From the IMG/VR virus record IMGVR_UViG_3300042010_000043, positions 1 through 22,756 of that record: a DNA stretch of 22,756 nucleotides; one strand, given 5' to 3'. Position 1 is the first letter of the stretch. Each line of letters starts with the position of its first letter. Under the pieces are notes generated by a model. It searched no databases and was not told where the DNA came from. It saw only the letters and a list, made by a program, of their open reading frames with translations. Positions 1 through 5,530 of the stretch are shown here, in pieces. The position numbers and the translations under genes are program-made. The DNA is from a virus.

Positions 1-23
1 TCTTTCAAATTCAGGGATATCAT
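1..23 (-). CDS. Possible start of a leftward gene cut by the window edge
   Basis: An ATG at 23-21 opens a frame reading M-I-S-L-N-L-K before the window ends. A weak GAG lies five bases upstream of the ATG. It would continue the leftward gene string after the 72-residue gene at 45-263. Only seven codons are visible, so no function can be given and the start is uncertain. Confidence 0.25.
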
Positions 24-44
24 AGTATCTCAAGTAGTTCACCT

Positions 45-263
45 TTAGATATCATCATCACGGTCCCCTACCTGCGTTGGATCATAATCGTCAGAACACT
101 CTCGGAAATTATTTTTGAGATACCAGATGAGATTCTTACACTCGTCTATGTACACAATGACCCAATGACCTGAAACTTTAGTGGGATAAACCTTCTGTCC
201 CTTCTTTATCCACTTGTAGCCATCAGAAATACATTCCCAACAACCAAAATACTCTTGGCTCAT
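45..263 (-). CDS. 72-aa hypothetical protein with the shared DDDI C-terminal tail
   Basis: A soluble, Trp/Tyr/Cys-rich small protein of unknown function, with no signal peptide or membrane segment. The N-terminal half alternates hydrophobic and polar residues (GCWECISDGYKW, GHWVIVYID), which fits a small beta-barrel. The last residues, DYDPTQVGDRDDDI, nearly match the ends of the proteins at 1368-1634 and 3159-3482, whose bodies differ. The start is the ATG at 263, and its ribosome-binding site is weak. The gene lies downstream of a 325-base non-coding stretch, so it may have its own promoter or be reached by read-through. I see no catalytic motif. The role is unknown; takeover of host functions is only a guess from location. 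Confidence 0.75.
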   Translation of the reverse strand: MSQEYFGCWECISDGYKWIKKGQKVYPTKVSGHWVIVYIDECKNLIWYLKNNFRECSDDYDPTQVGDRDDDI

Positions 264-455
264 CGCGGCACCACTCTCTGTATCCTCACAATGTTCGGGA
301 TTTGGAAAACAAAAAATAATTTATCCAAGGTCTTGAAATTCGTTAACCGAGTACATATATTATACTCTTAGTATATTAACTATAGGAATAGTCCTTAAGG
401 AATTCTTTAAGTTCCTAAGTAATCTTATAAACATAAGGATAAACATAAGTAAGTT

Positions 456-491
456 CATCTGGTATATAAACAGCAGTTAATTAACCAGATG
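456..491. repeat. Inverted repeat, 8-bp arms
   Basis: CATCTGGT at 456-463 pairs perfectly with ACCAGATG at 484-491 across a 20-base AT-rich spacer. It could be an operator or an RNA hairpin. Neither side has the U-tract expected of an intrinsic terminator. Confidence 0.5.
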
Positions 492-528
492 TATTACATC
501 ATGTTATGTCCTGAAACTAATTACACAA

Positions 529-575
529 GGGGTGATCCAAAGGAATCCATTTGCCCTAGACCCAAGGATCACCCC
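529..575. repeat. Inverted repeat, 10-bp arms (GGGGTGATCC)
   Basis: GGGGTGATCC at 529-538 pairs perfectly with GGATCACCCC at 566-575 across 27 bases. It sits 14 bases past the stop of the leftward gene 589-765, where a terminator would be expected, but no U-tract follows on either strand. An operator or RNA-processing hairpin is as likely. Confidence 0.55.
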
Positions 576-588
576 ACCCGGTTATCCC

Positions 589-765
589 TTAGTCACCTGT
601 CTTCTTGATATCATCCGAACGTATTTCAACATACCGTTTGGATGCTATTGTTTCCAATGATCTTGCGATCTTATGGATGCTAGGACCAATGAAGAGGAGG
701 AAGTATACTGAGAAGATCGTCAGGACCCATCCAATTGAATTGATATGGCTTAGCAATTTGTCCAC
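589..765 (-). CDS. 58-aa single-pass membrane protein (GTG start)
   Basis: This short gene begins with GTG at 765, with an AGAAGGA ribosome-binding site eight bases upstream, and ends with TAA at 589-591. It starts four bases after the stop of the membrane-protein gene at 770-1141, so the two are probably translated together. Residues about 11-30 form one hydrophobic segment (GWVLTIFSVYFLLFIGPSI). A charged, probably cytoplasmic tail follows, rich in Lys, Arg and Asp. No known family is recognised. Pairing with a second membrane protein suggests a joint envelope function, but that is inference. Confidence 0.75.
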   Translation of the reverse strand: MDKLLSHINSIGWVLTIFSVYFLLFIGPSIHKIARSLETIASKRYVEIRSDDIKKTGD

Positions 766-769
766 TGAT

Positions 770-1141
770 TTAATCCTTCTTCAAATCTTTCAGTTGACTT
801 TGGATGACTTCCTTAATATCCATCATCAGTTCTCTTGCCTCAGGAGATTTGACGATCTCTTCACCGAACTCAGAACCTGCCATCAAGAGGATTGTCTGTT
901 TTCCAGGAATTAAACAAGAGGCACCAAACAATACGAAAACCAAGAGGACAATCCAACTCTTCTTGGCAATCCACCTTAAGATGTAGTCTTCGTGTGGACC
1001 ATAAGTCTCAAATTTTTGGCACAACCCACAGAGTACTGCGATCGCCGTAGCAATAATAAACAATATTGAGGATATCCTCAGGAAAGTTACCAGAGAGGGT
1101 AATACATCCGAAAGGTAGATTACCAGAGTGAGGGAGTTCAT
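770..1141 (-). CDS. 123-aa two-pass membrane protein
   Basis: An inner-membrane protein with two hydrophobic helices at about residues 22-41 and 63-79, joined by a polar loop. After the second helix comes PGKQTILLMAGSEFGEE (residues 79-95) and then an amphipathic, charged C-terminal helix. I recall similar membrane proteins with a conserved 'MAGSE' stretch in many phage genomes, all of unknown function; this is memory, not a search. The start is the ATG at 1141, with AAAGG upstream. It overlaps no gene and is followed at once by the membrane gene at 589-765. A holin-like role is possible but not supported, because the lysis genes seem to lie on the other strand. Confidence 0.85.
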   Translation of the reverse strand: MNSLTLVIYLSDVLPSLVTFLRISSILFIIATAIAVLCGLCQKFETYGPHEDYILRWIAKKSWIVLLVFVLFGASCLIPGKQTILLMAGSEFGEEIVKSPEARELMMDIKEVIQSQLKDLKKD

Positions 1142-1188
1142 ATCAGAATGCCTTTCTTTGACACACAGAGCCTCACAGAGAGGATTTC

Positions 1189-1368
1189 TCAGTGGATTTG
1201 ATAGATGACACCAGAGGAAGCCTCAATCGTTTGTATGAGCTTCTCTGTGGATTTCTTTTGTTTTACCACCCGACGGAGTAGACCAATGCTATTAGCCCTA
1301 CATTCCACAATGGCATGAAACCTTTTGTCGAATTCCTCTTCAGAGAGGTTGTCATCGAGTTTGTACAT
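1189..1368 (-). CDS. 59-aa hypothetical protein
   Basis: A small, soluble, basic protein of unknown function. The ATG at 1368 shares one base with the TGA of the gene upstream (TGATG), and a good AGAGAGGATG ribosome-binding region lies just before it, within the coding sequence of that gene. The N-terminus is acidic (KLDDNLSEEEF), and the middle is a probable helix rich in Arg and Lys (SIGLLRRVVKQKKSTEKL). It is clearly part of the leftward operon. No motif suggests an activity. Confidence 0.75.
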   Translation of the reverse strand: MYKLDDNLSEEEFDKRFHAIVECRANSIGLLRRVVKQKKSTEKLIQTIEASSGVIYQIH

Positions 1369-1634
1369 CAGATATCATCCTCTCTATCCCCTTGTTGACT
1401 TGGATCATAGGGGACTTCTTTGTATGGACGAAACAGAGTGTAGGAAGGTCCAAGAAATTCATTCCCTTGCCATCGCATGTATACGCTAAATTCTTCATCA
1501 CTACCAGTCGGACGATGAAGGGTAGGAAATTCTCTACCCCCGTTTAACGATACGACTTTCCATTCAAAATTCCTAGATCTGATTATATCTCCAATTTGGA
1601 TATCATCTGGACCAAAAGTATCGATCTTTATCAT
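1368..1634 (-). CDS. 88-aa small SH3-like protein with the shared DDDI tail
   Basis: A small soluble protein whose opening (DDIQIGDIIRSRNFEWKVVS) resembles the first strands of an SH3/KOW-like barrel: a Gly-Asp turn, a short strand, then an aromatic-rich strand. Its end, YDPSQQGDREDDI, is the tail shared with the proteins at 45-263 and 3159-3482. The gene overlaps the end of the cyclotransferase-like gene by 32 bases and the start of the next gene by one. The tail codons also carry the ribosome-binding site of the downstream gene. Function is unknown, and the barrel fold is inferred from sequence pattern only. Confidence 0.8.
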   Translation of the reverse strand: MIKIDTFGPDDIQIGDIIRSRNFEWKVVSLNGGREFPTLHRPTGSDEEFSVYMRWQGNEFLGPSYTLFRPYKEVPYDPSQQGDREDDI

Positions 1635-2013
1635 CTTTCTTTATTTCCCTCATACTCTTGAAGTCACTCCAGAACTTCGGATTACCGATGTAAGTCTGAC
1701 ACTCGTATGTCTGTTCATCATCACCGAAGATAGTCACAGTTTTACGATGATACATGGAGATATCAGGTGCTTCTTGGACATATCCCTCAAGGCCATCCAA
1801 TGACCTAAGAACCGACGCCTCTTTGTCTTCATCAATCAGGAAGACTTCCCCACAAACACTATCCCATCCGCTTGGGGCAGAAACAGGAAAGCCACTATCA
1901 TATAGTTTGTAACCTTGGAGAGTCCCTGTGGTAACCAGGGTAGAACGACCAGAAAGCAAACGCTCACCATTACCATAACCCTGCTTGAGGGTTCCATAGC
2001 AAAATACATACAT
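1603..2013 (-). CDS. Gamma-glutamylcyclotransferase-like (AIG2/GGCT fold) protein
   Basis: A 136-residue member of the gamma-glutamylcyclotransferase superfamily, whose enzymes release 5-oxoproline from gamma-glutamyl amines or peptides. Visible hallmarks are the N-terminal nucleotide-like loop YGTLK (residues 6-10), the GFPVSAP and CGEVF strands, and LDGLEGY (72-78), whose Glu76 matches the catalytic general acid/base. Length and order of motifs match a single complete domain. The start ATG is at 2013. It lies three bases after the repressor-like gene and overlaps the next gene by 32 bases. Phage members are known but their substrates are not; altering host gamma-glutamyl metabolites or phage-made modified polyamines is conjecture. 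Confidence 0.88.
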   Translation of the reverse strand: MYVFCYGTLKQGYGNGERLLSGRSTLVTTGTLQGYKLYDSGFPVSAPSGWDSVCGEVFLIDEDKEASVLRSLDGLEGYVQEAPDISMYHRKTVTIFGDDEQTYECQTYIGNPKFWSDFKSMREIKKDDKDRYFWSR

Positions 2014-2016
2014 TAA

Positions 2017-2241
2017 TCAGCGATCCTTGAGAACTAATTCAAGACCCAACGCATCGGCTAGGCCCATGATGACAAAAATTGATGGAGTGTGACGACCTGC
2101 CCGCCAATCAGTTATTTGATTTGGGTAAACATCCATCTTATCACACAAGGATGCAAGAGAGACACCCTTCTGGTCTGCAATATCAAACATCTGTTTCATG
2201 ATGGGCACAGAGGTACGAGCAGGAACCTTATGCCTTCCCAT
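2017..2241 (-). CDS. Cro/CI-type helix-turn-helix DNA-binding protein
   Basis: A 74-residue protein consisting essentially of one XRE-family helix-turn-helix domain. The DNA-reading part spans about residues 28-50 (VSLASLCDKMDVYPNQITDW), followed by the typical packing helices ending in LADALGLELVLKDR. It has no oligomerisation or protease-sensitive domain, so it resembles Cro or a short antirepressor more than a full CI. It starts at an ATG sharing one base with the stop of the preceding gene (TAATG). It may act on inverted repeats in this window, but no operator can be assigned from sequence alone. Confidence 0.85.
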   Translation of the reverse strand: MGRHKVPARTSVPIMKQMFDIADQKGVSLASLCDKMDVYPNQITDWRAGRHTPSIFVIMGLADALGLELVLKDR

Positions 2242-2627
2242 TACTTCGTAAATCTCACACCACCAGGGTCGTATGAAGGAACTACCTCAAAGTGAGTTTC
2301 CACTGTTGTGTCAGAGTGGTGAGTAACTGTCAGAACACCATAACGTTCAGGGAATGAATACTGAGTTGTCTGCCTATTGCGCTCTTCAATATTAGCACGT
2401 TCTCTTGAAAGAAACGGACCCTTATAATACGTCCCGTTATCCGGTGTTTTATAGGCGTTGAAATATTCCTTACGGGGTTCAACGTATTCTTCCCACCACT
2501 TATCCCACTCCCATGTGGAACGGGTGTCAACCTTGTTGTTCATCCAACCTTCTGTGCCATAGACACAAAGACACTCGAACACATCATCAATACCCTTCCT
2601 CTTATACTTCTTCCCAACTTCAAACAT
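2241..2627 (-). CDS. 128-aa hypothetical protein
   Basis: A soluble protein of unknown function, rich in Trp, Tyr, Glu and Arg, with a cluster WEWDKWWEEYVEP near the middle. The N-terminus FEVGKKYKRKG fits the first strand of a small barrel like its neighbours, and the end SYDPGGVRFTK weakly recalls the YDP tail of other proteins in this operon. The start at 2627 is firm: AGGGGG lies five bases upstream. Its stop overlaps the start of the repressor-like gene by one base, so they are probably co-translated. No catalytic residues stand out. Confidence 0.8.
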   Translation of the reverse strand: MFEVGKKYKRKGIDDVFECLCVYGTEGWMNNKVDTRSTWEWDKWWEEYVEPRKEYFNAYKTPDNGTYYKGPFLSRERANIEERNRQTTQYSFPERYGVLTVTHHSDTTVETHFEVVPSYDPGGVRFTK

Positions 2628-2636
2628 GATTGCCCC

Positions 2637-2798
2637 CTATAGGCGAAATGAATTCTTCAGTTCCCAAGCATCTCGGTTCACCTTTTGGTGAAGCTCTCTA
2701 CCATGAGGTTTAGGAACATTGGTTGTTTCTGTCTTCCTCATGTCCGGCGCTGTCTGTATTCTGTCCACAATTGTCCAGAGGTTCGGTTTGTATTTCAT
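2637..2798 (-). CDS. 53-aa basic hypothetical protein
   Basis: This short gene starts at an ATG (2798) that shares one base with the stop of its upstream neighbour (TGATG) and ends at TAG (2637-2639), nine bases before the next start. The product is soluble and Lys/Arg-rich (RIQTAPDMRKTETTNVPKP, then a probable helix RELHQKVNRDAWELKNSF). There is no known family. Exact junctions on both sides make it a credible gene despite its length. Confidence 0.75.
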   Translation of the reverse strand: MKYKPNLWTIVDRIQTAPDMRKTETTNVPKPHGRELHQKVNRDAWELKNSFRL

Positions 2799-3172
2799 CA
2801 CACAGGTTCCCACGTTTTCTTATAGTCGAACTTGTCTGGAACAATGACACTCTTGGGACGCTTCAAGAGACACGTCAAGGACTCAGGTAGGGGTTTTGTG
2901 ACGAGTGGCCGAAAACGAAAGATACCAAAAGAGGTTTCGTATTTCTCACCTCGGAAGAGTGCGACCTTATTAGAAATTTCATTAAGTCTCACACAGACAT
3001 TGTTTGGATACTTTGGATGAATAATCCCAACATCTCTAATAGAGTATATTTGCCCCTCCACGGGACCTACATCATCCTTAAAAGGTGAAGTCCCATCGTC
3101 ACGCATGTTATTTATCCAAGTGTTGATACAGACAACCTTAACCCCAGGTTTTGCCCAATCATATATCGTCAT
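2798..3172 (-). CDS. 124-aa SH3-like hypothetical protein
   Basis: A small soluble protein with the pattern of a phage/alphaproteobacterial barrel family: PGVKVVCINTW at the start, GQIYSIRDVGI (strand after a Gly turn) in the middle, and FRFRPLV near the end. From memory, proteins ending in an 'xRFRPL' strand are common in rhizobial genomes, usually unannotated. I chose ATG 3172 (MTIYDW) over a more distant in-frame ATG because the longer version would overlap the preceding gene much more. Even so it overlaps it by 14 bases. Its C-terminus is Lys- and Pro-rich. Function is unknown. Confidence 0.75.
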   Translation of the reverse strand: MTIYDWAKPGVKVVCINTWINNMRDDGTSPFKDDVGPVEGQIYSIRDVGIIHPKYPNNVCVRLNEISNKVALFRGEKYETSFGIFRFRPLVTKPLPESLTCLLKRPKSVIVPDKFDYKKTWEPV

Positions 3173-3482
3173 CTTTGTCACCCATCTGTGTAGGATCATA
3201 GTCATTCATACTGTAACCCTTCTCTTCAAGAGAGAACCTAAGGTGACAGTAAGGTCCACGAATTGTAGTTTCATCGTATCTACCGCGAGCGGCTCTAGCA
3301 GTGGACTTCGATCTTGGGACATATCTAACCCAAAGTGATTGGGAGCCATCAGGCCAATTCTTCACTCTTGATACTTCGAACCTTTGGGAAAACATCAGAC
3401 CGTTTATATTTTGCCTATTGATCCGCCCCGGTTGATCCGATCTACTCTCAATACAACGAACAATATCCCCAACATGAAACAT
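3159..3482 (-). CDS. 107-aa SH3-like protein with the shared DDDI tail
   Basis: Begins MFHVGDIVRCIES, a barrel-like start similar to the proteins at 1368-1634 and 2798-3172. The middle is Arg-rich (SKSTARAARGRYDETT), and the end DYDPTQMGDKDDDI is the tail shared by three proteins of this strand. I place the start at the ATG at 3482, six bases after a GGGA ribosome-binding site and one base after the stop of the tiny membrane gene upstream. A TTG four codons earlier is possible. The basic middle with the acidic tail could bind nucleic acid or mimic DNA, but that is conjecture. Confidence 0.78.
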   Translation of the reverse strand: MFHVGDIVRCIESRSDQPGRINRQNINGLMFSQRFEVSRVKNWPDGSQSLWVRYVPRSKSTARAARGRYDETTIRGPYCHLRFSLEEKGYSMNDYDPTQMGDKDDDI

Positions 3483-3483
3483 T

Positions 3484-3570
3484 TCAAATCCCAATCAAAT
3501 AAGCAACGATAAATCCAACAGATACCCAGAAGAGGATAACCGCAACGTCGAAAGGACAACGGAAGTTCAT
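3484..3570 (-). CDS. 28-aa single-pass membrane peptide
   Basis: A very short gene: ATG at 3570, TGA at 3484-3486. It overlaps the end of the upstream membrane gene by four bases and stops one base before the next ATG. A TTAGGA ribosome-binding site lies just before it. The product is almost one hydrophobic helix (FDVAVILFWVSVGFIVAY, about residues 7-24). The exact fit between two genes supports translation. Function is unknown; such peptides often bind larger membrane proteins. Confidence 0.6.
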   Translation of the reverse strand: MNFRCPFDVAVILFWVSVGFIVAYLIGI

Positions 3571-3734
3571 TTGATCCTAACCCATCCAATAGCAATGGAA
3601 ATAAAGAACGTAATGACCAAAGAGACTGTCATGACAAAGGTTATCCCAAAGAGGGGATTGATACCACAGACAATGGAGATGACATAAAGAAACACCATCA
3701 CCCAGAACATAATCCAAGTCATAACCACGCCCAT
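3567..3734 (-). CDS. 55-aa two-pass membrane protein
   Basis: Two hydrophobic helices, at about residues 3-23 (TWIMFWVMVFLYVISIVCG) and 28-50 (FGITFVMTVSLVITFFISIA), end in a short basic tail WVRIK. I chose the ATG at 3734 because a strong GGGAGG sits five bases upstream; earlier GTG/TTG starts would overlap the previous gene. It is followed by another membrane peptide overlapping by four bases. No known family is recognised. Confidence 0.75.
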   Translation of the reverse strand: MGVVMTWIMFWVMVFLYVISIVCGINPLFGITFVMTVSLVITFFISIAIGWVRIK

Positions 3735-3748
3735 ATCATCCTCCCATG

Positions 3749-3964
3749 TCACCAACAGTAATCGGCTATTCGTTCCCCTGACTTGTCATAATCATGAATA
3801 GCGGTCACGACAATACCTTCGGAGCAACGTTTAATTAAGATATCAGCTTCTTCGATTGTGGAACACTTTGCCACATTTTCCCAAGGTTTGTACCATCTCT
3901 TTTTGGACTGGATTTCAATCCAACTGTACATGCCCTTACGCTTACAGACAGCACGGTATTTCAT
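3749..3964 (-). CDS. 71-aa basic hypothetical protein
   Basis: A soluble protein with a Lys/Arg/Trp-rich first half (YRAVCKRKGMYSWIEIQSKK) and an amphipathic helix in the second (STIEEADILIKRCSEG). The arrangement, two or three strands followed by a helix, is that of a small alpha/beta domain, but I recognise no family. The start at 3964 shares one base with the TGA of the upstream secreted protein (TGATG). It has no signal peptide. Confidence 0.78.
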   Translation of the reverse strand: MKYRAVCKRKGMYSWIEIQSKKRWYKPWENVAKCSTIEEADILIKRCSEGIVVTAIHDYDKSGERIADYCW

Positions 3965-4191
3965 CAATCGAATTCCTTTGGCATTGATTGAGTATTGGTG
4001 TATCCACTGTCAACCTTACCTTTAGGCTTAGGGACACAAAAACCATAAATCCCAACGTAGTTTTCTTTTGTGTCCTGGCTTTCAGCCACAGCCAATGCTT
4101 TCAGACAGTCTGCTTGTGACACATAAGGGCCAATCTGTTGTGACGTCGCCCCACTGGAATAAGTCAACATAAGAACAAGAACCCAATTCAT
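3964..4191 (-). CDS. 75-aa small exported or membrane-anchored protein
   Basis: The first 15 or so residues (MNWVLVLMLTYSSGATS) form a short hydrophobic segment resembling a signal peptide or anchor, though it lacks a basic start. The remainder is polar and carries two cysteines (ADCLKAL and YGFCVPKPKG) that could form a disulfide outside the cytoplasm. Start ATG 4191 has AAAGG eight bases upstream. The gene is the first of a run of eight or more leftward genes and lies directly after the terminator-like hairpin at 4211-4245. The role is unknown. Confidence 0.75.
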   Translation of the reverse strand: MNWVLVLMLTYSSGATSQQIGPYVSQADCLKALAVAESQDTKENYVGIYGFCVPKPKGKVDSGYTNTQSMPKEFD

Positions 4192-4210
4192 TTCATTACC
4201 TTTCTACGGC

Positions 4211-4245
4211 AAAAAGAAAAGCCTACCTGTTCCAACTCAAGTAAG
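4211..4245 (-). terminator. Intrinsic terminator (leftward)
   Basis: Read leftward, CTTACTTG (4245-4238) pairs with CAGGTAGG (4229-4222), eight pairs including three G-U, closing an eight-base loop. CTTTTCTTTTT follows at once. It would end the transcript of the secreted-protein gene at 4504-4935, with read-through needed to express the genes from 4191 onward. Confidence 0.6.
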
Positions 4246-4411
4246 CTTCTATTTCTGTCATTCCATCTAGACAGACTTTGGACTAGGGGTTGTTCGTGGG
4301 GTATTCCCTAATCCCTGGCGTCTAGCCAATCTAGCGATTAGCGACCCTACGGACAGGTCACAATATCTGTCTATTTTACGTTACAAGACCATTGCGGCTG
4401 AAGATAAGAGT

Positions 4412-4435
4412 TTACGGACCGTCGCGAATGTACAT
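4412..4435 (-). CDS. Seven-codon leader ORF (MYIRDGP)
   Basis: ATG at 4435 follows AGGAGG with five bases between, the best ribosome-binding site in the neighbourhood, yet the frame stops after seven codons. It may be a regulatory leader peptide or the relic of a lost gene. No longer frame fits. Confidence 0.3.
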   Translation of the reverse strand: MYIRDGP

Positions 4436-4503
4436 AGGAAACCTCCTATTGTTGCAACATCGATCACTATAGGCCGATCCTCATTATGATCTAGTTGTGC
4501 TTG

Positions 4504-4935
4504 TCAGTAGCTACGGGAACCCCGCTCACCACCGTTGCCTTTTGTCCCATGATTTCCACCACCTTGTCCAGGATTGGAATCGTCATCATGGTCATCATCG
4601 TTGCCATGCCCATTGTCGTCATGGTCGCACTTTCCCTTACAACCTGGGTCCGTAGGGTCTACGGGATCAACTGGATCAGCAGGGTCCGTGTCTACGGGTT
4701 CAGTGGGAGTTGTGGTGGGTGCAGGAGAGGGGGACTGTGATGAATGGCTGGCTGGACTTCGTTCCGGCCTTGATTGATCTTCATTGCATCGTGAGGAACC
4801 AAATCCCCAAATGTCAGTCGTATTGTTCCCGCATGAATAGTCCTTTGCATCGGCAGGATAGACAAAGAACAAGGTCATCATGACCAAAGCCATAGCCGTG
4901 AGAAGGTAGGCAAAGAAACTCGTATTGCTACGCAT
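4504..4935 (-). CDS. 143-aa secreted Asp/His/Gly-rich protein
   Basis: An exported protein of unknown function. Residues 1-30 are a signal peptide with a basic start, a hydrophobic core and a likely cut after PADA. The mature part has four cysteines (35, 50, 99, 103). A Ser/Pro/Thr linker with repeated PVDP units (about 60-97) leads to an Asp/His-rich stretch (CDHDDNGHGNDDDHDDD, 103-119) likely to bind divalent metal, and a Gly-rich end GSRSY. I chose ATG 4935, with GGGG six bases upstream and a matching promoter at 5039-5067; the open frame upstream to 5067 would start inside the promoter. It could act in the periplasm or be displayed outside the cell. Confidence 0.8.
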   Translation of the reverse strand: MRSNTSFFAYLLTAMALVMMTLFFVYPADAKDYSCGNNTTDIWGFGSSRCNEDQSRPERSPASHSSQSPSPAPTTTPTEPVDTDPADPVDPVDPTDPGCKGKCDHDDNGHGNDDDHDDDSNPGQGGGNHGTKGNGGERGSRSY

Positions 4936-5038
4936 AGTAAGCCCCATTTGTTGTTGTTGTGAAAGAGAAGGTCCTCCCCGACAAGGATTTGCTAAGACAC
5001 AGTTATACAGATGTAGTCCTAGCGGCATTCGGGGAGGT

Positions 5039-5067
5039 ATTATAGGCAAAATTATGCCTCTAGCCAA
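5039..5067 (-). promoter_or_regulatory. Leftward sigma-70 promoter for the secreted-protein gene
   Basis: On the - strand, TTGGCT (5067-5062), exactly 17 bases, then TATAAT (5044-5039). The -10 is perfect and the -35 matches four of six. Transcription would start near 5032, about 100 bases before the ATG at 4935. It partly overlaps the stem-loop at 5056-5087. Confidence 0.6.
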
Positions 5068-5087
5068 TCGTTAAACTGACTAGAGGC
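5056..5087 (-). terminator. Stem-loop after the 86-aa gene, weak terminator or operator
   Basis: GCCTCTAG (5056-5063) pairs perfectly with CTAGAGGC (5080-5087) around a 16-base loop. Read leftward it is followed by ATAATTTT, a poor U-tract. It lies after the stop at 5115 and overlaps the -35 of the next promoter, so it could end one transcript or control the next. Confidence 0.4.
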
Positions 5088-5114
5088 TAAATTTCTGTCC
5101 GTTTCAGGACTTCA

Positions 5115-5375
5115 TCAGTTGCCTACGATAACGAAACGCCGCGCACTGAAGCAAGAACCTTCAGAACAACGGCTTGATTTCATAGTCTTACCTATACCTT
5201 TGAGGGTATAAGCAACTTCATTGAGATGAAATCCCTTGAATTTCCCTTTTCCAATACACCATGATACAGGTTCATAAATCTCTCCCGCTTTAATCAAGCC
5301 AAGGTCCAGACCTGTATCATCGATGCAAAGAAGTTTCTCCCCTATCTTGGGAATACGGACTGTAGGAGGTAGCAT
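5115..5375 (-). CDS. 86-aa SH3-like hypothetical protein
   Basis: Contains the pattern seen in several neighbours: IGEKLLCIDDTG, then LIKAGEIYEPVSW, then FHLNEVAY, and a final strand FSARRFVIVGN. From memory this fits a small barrel family frequent in rhizobia and their phages (a 'G.xVxCIDD...L..G..Y.V' start and an 'RF.P/V' end). Start ATG 5375 has AGGAGA five bases upstream and shares one base with the stop of the gene before (TAATG). It has no export signal. Function is unknown; protein or nucleic-acid binding is common for such folds. Confidence 0.8.
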   Translation of the reverse strand: MLPPTVRIPKIGEKLLCIDDTGLDLGLIKAGEIYEPVSWCIGKGKFKGFHLNEVAYTLKGIGKTMKSSRCSEGSCFSARRFVIVGN

Positions 5376-5530
5376 TAAAGTCTCCTATATTCATCAGTAC
5401 GCAAAGTGAGAACGGGATAACGCTTTTGTTCCTCTACCTTTGCTTCAATAAGCCCACTGGAAAACAGACCTGCAAAGAAACCATTTGCAAGCCCTACGAC
5501 AAGACAAATTGCAGCAAGAAGCCACATCAT
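5375..5530 (-). CDS. 51-aa membrane-anchored protein
   Basis: Short gene from ATG 5530 (ATGATG) to TAA 5375-5377, with AGGGG seven bases before the start. Residues about 3-29 are hydrophobic with small residues (WLLAAICLVVGLANGFFAGL), and the tail is charged (EAKVEEQKRYPVLTLRTDEY). This is a bitopic membrane protein with a cytoplasmic tail. The 1-nt overlap with the following gene and the good ribosome site support it. No family is recognised. Confidence 0.75.
   Translation of the reverse strand: MMWLLAAICLVVGLANGFFAGLFSSGLIEAKVEEQKRYPVLTLRTDEYRRL

Larger units (their letters stand above)
264..588. other. 325-base AT-rich intergenic region with two stem-loops
   Basis: No convincing gene lies here. 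A 28-codon frame on the - strand lacks a ribosome-binding site. The stretch holds two inverted repeats, at 456-491 and 529-575, and a T-rich run on the - strand near 310-325. It separates the gene at 45-263 from the membrane-protein pair at 589-1141, so a regulatory role is likely, but I find no good -35/-10 pair. Confidence 0.5.
4192..4503 (-). promoter_or_regulatory. Non-coding leader with mini-ORF, nested stems and a terminator
   Basis: This 312-base stretch holds no ordinary gene. On the - strand it carries, in order, a seven-codon ORF with a perfect ribosome-binding site (4412-4435), nested pairings such as CTAGAC/GTCTAG around 4267-4327, and an intrinsic-terminator-like hairpin at 4211-4245 just before the gene at 3964-4191. 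The arrangement is like a transcription attenuator. No convincing promoter was found inside it. Confidence 0.4.

Noticed and set aside
605-913. 102-residue + strand frame
   Set aside because: Lies across two leftward membrane-protein genes that have ribosome sites and clear hydrophobic segments.
4936-5067. Upstream extension of the secreted-protein gene to 5067
   Set aside because: It would begin inside the promoter and stem-loop, lacks a ribosome site and would bury the signal peptide 44 residues into the protein.
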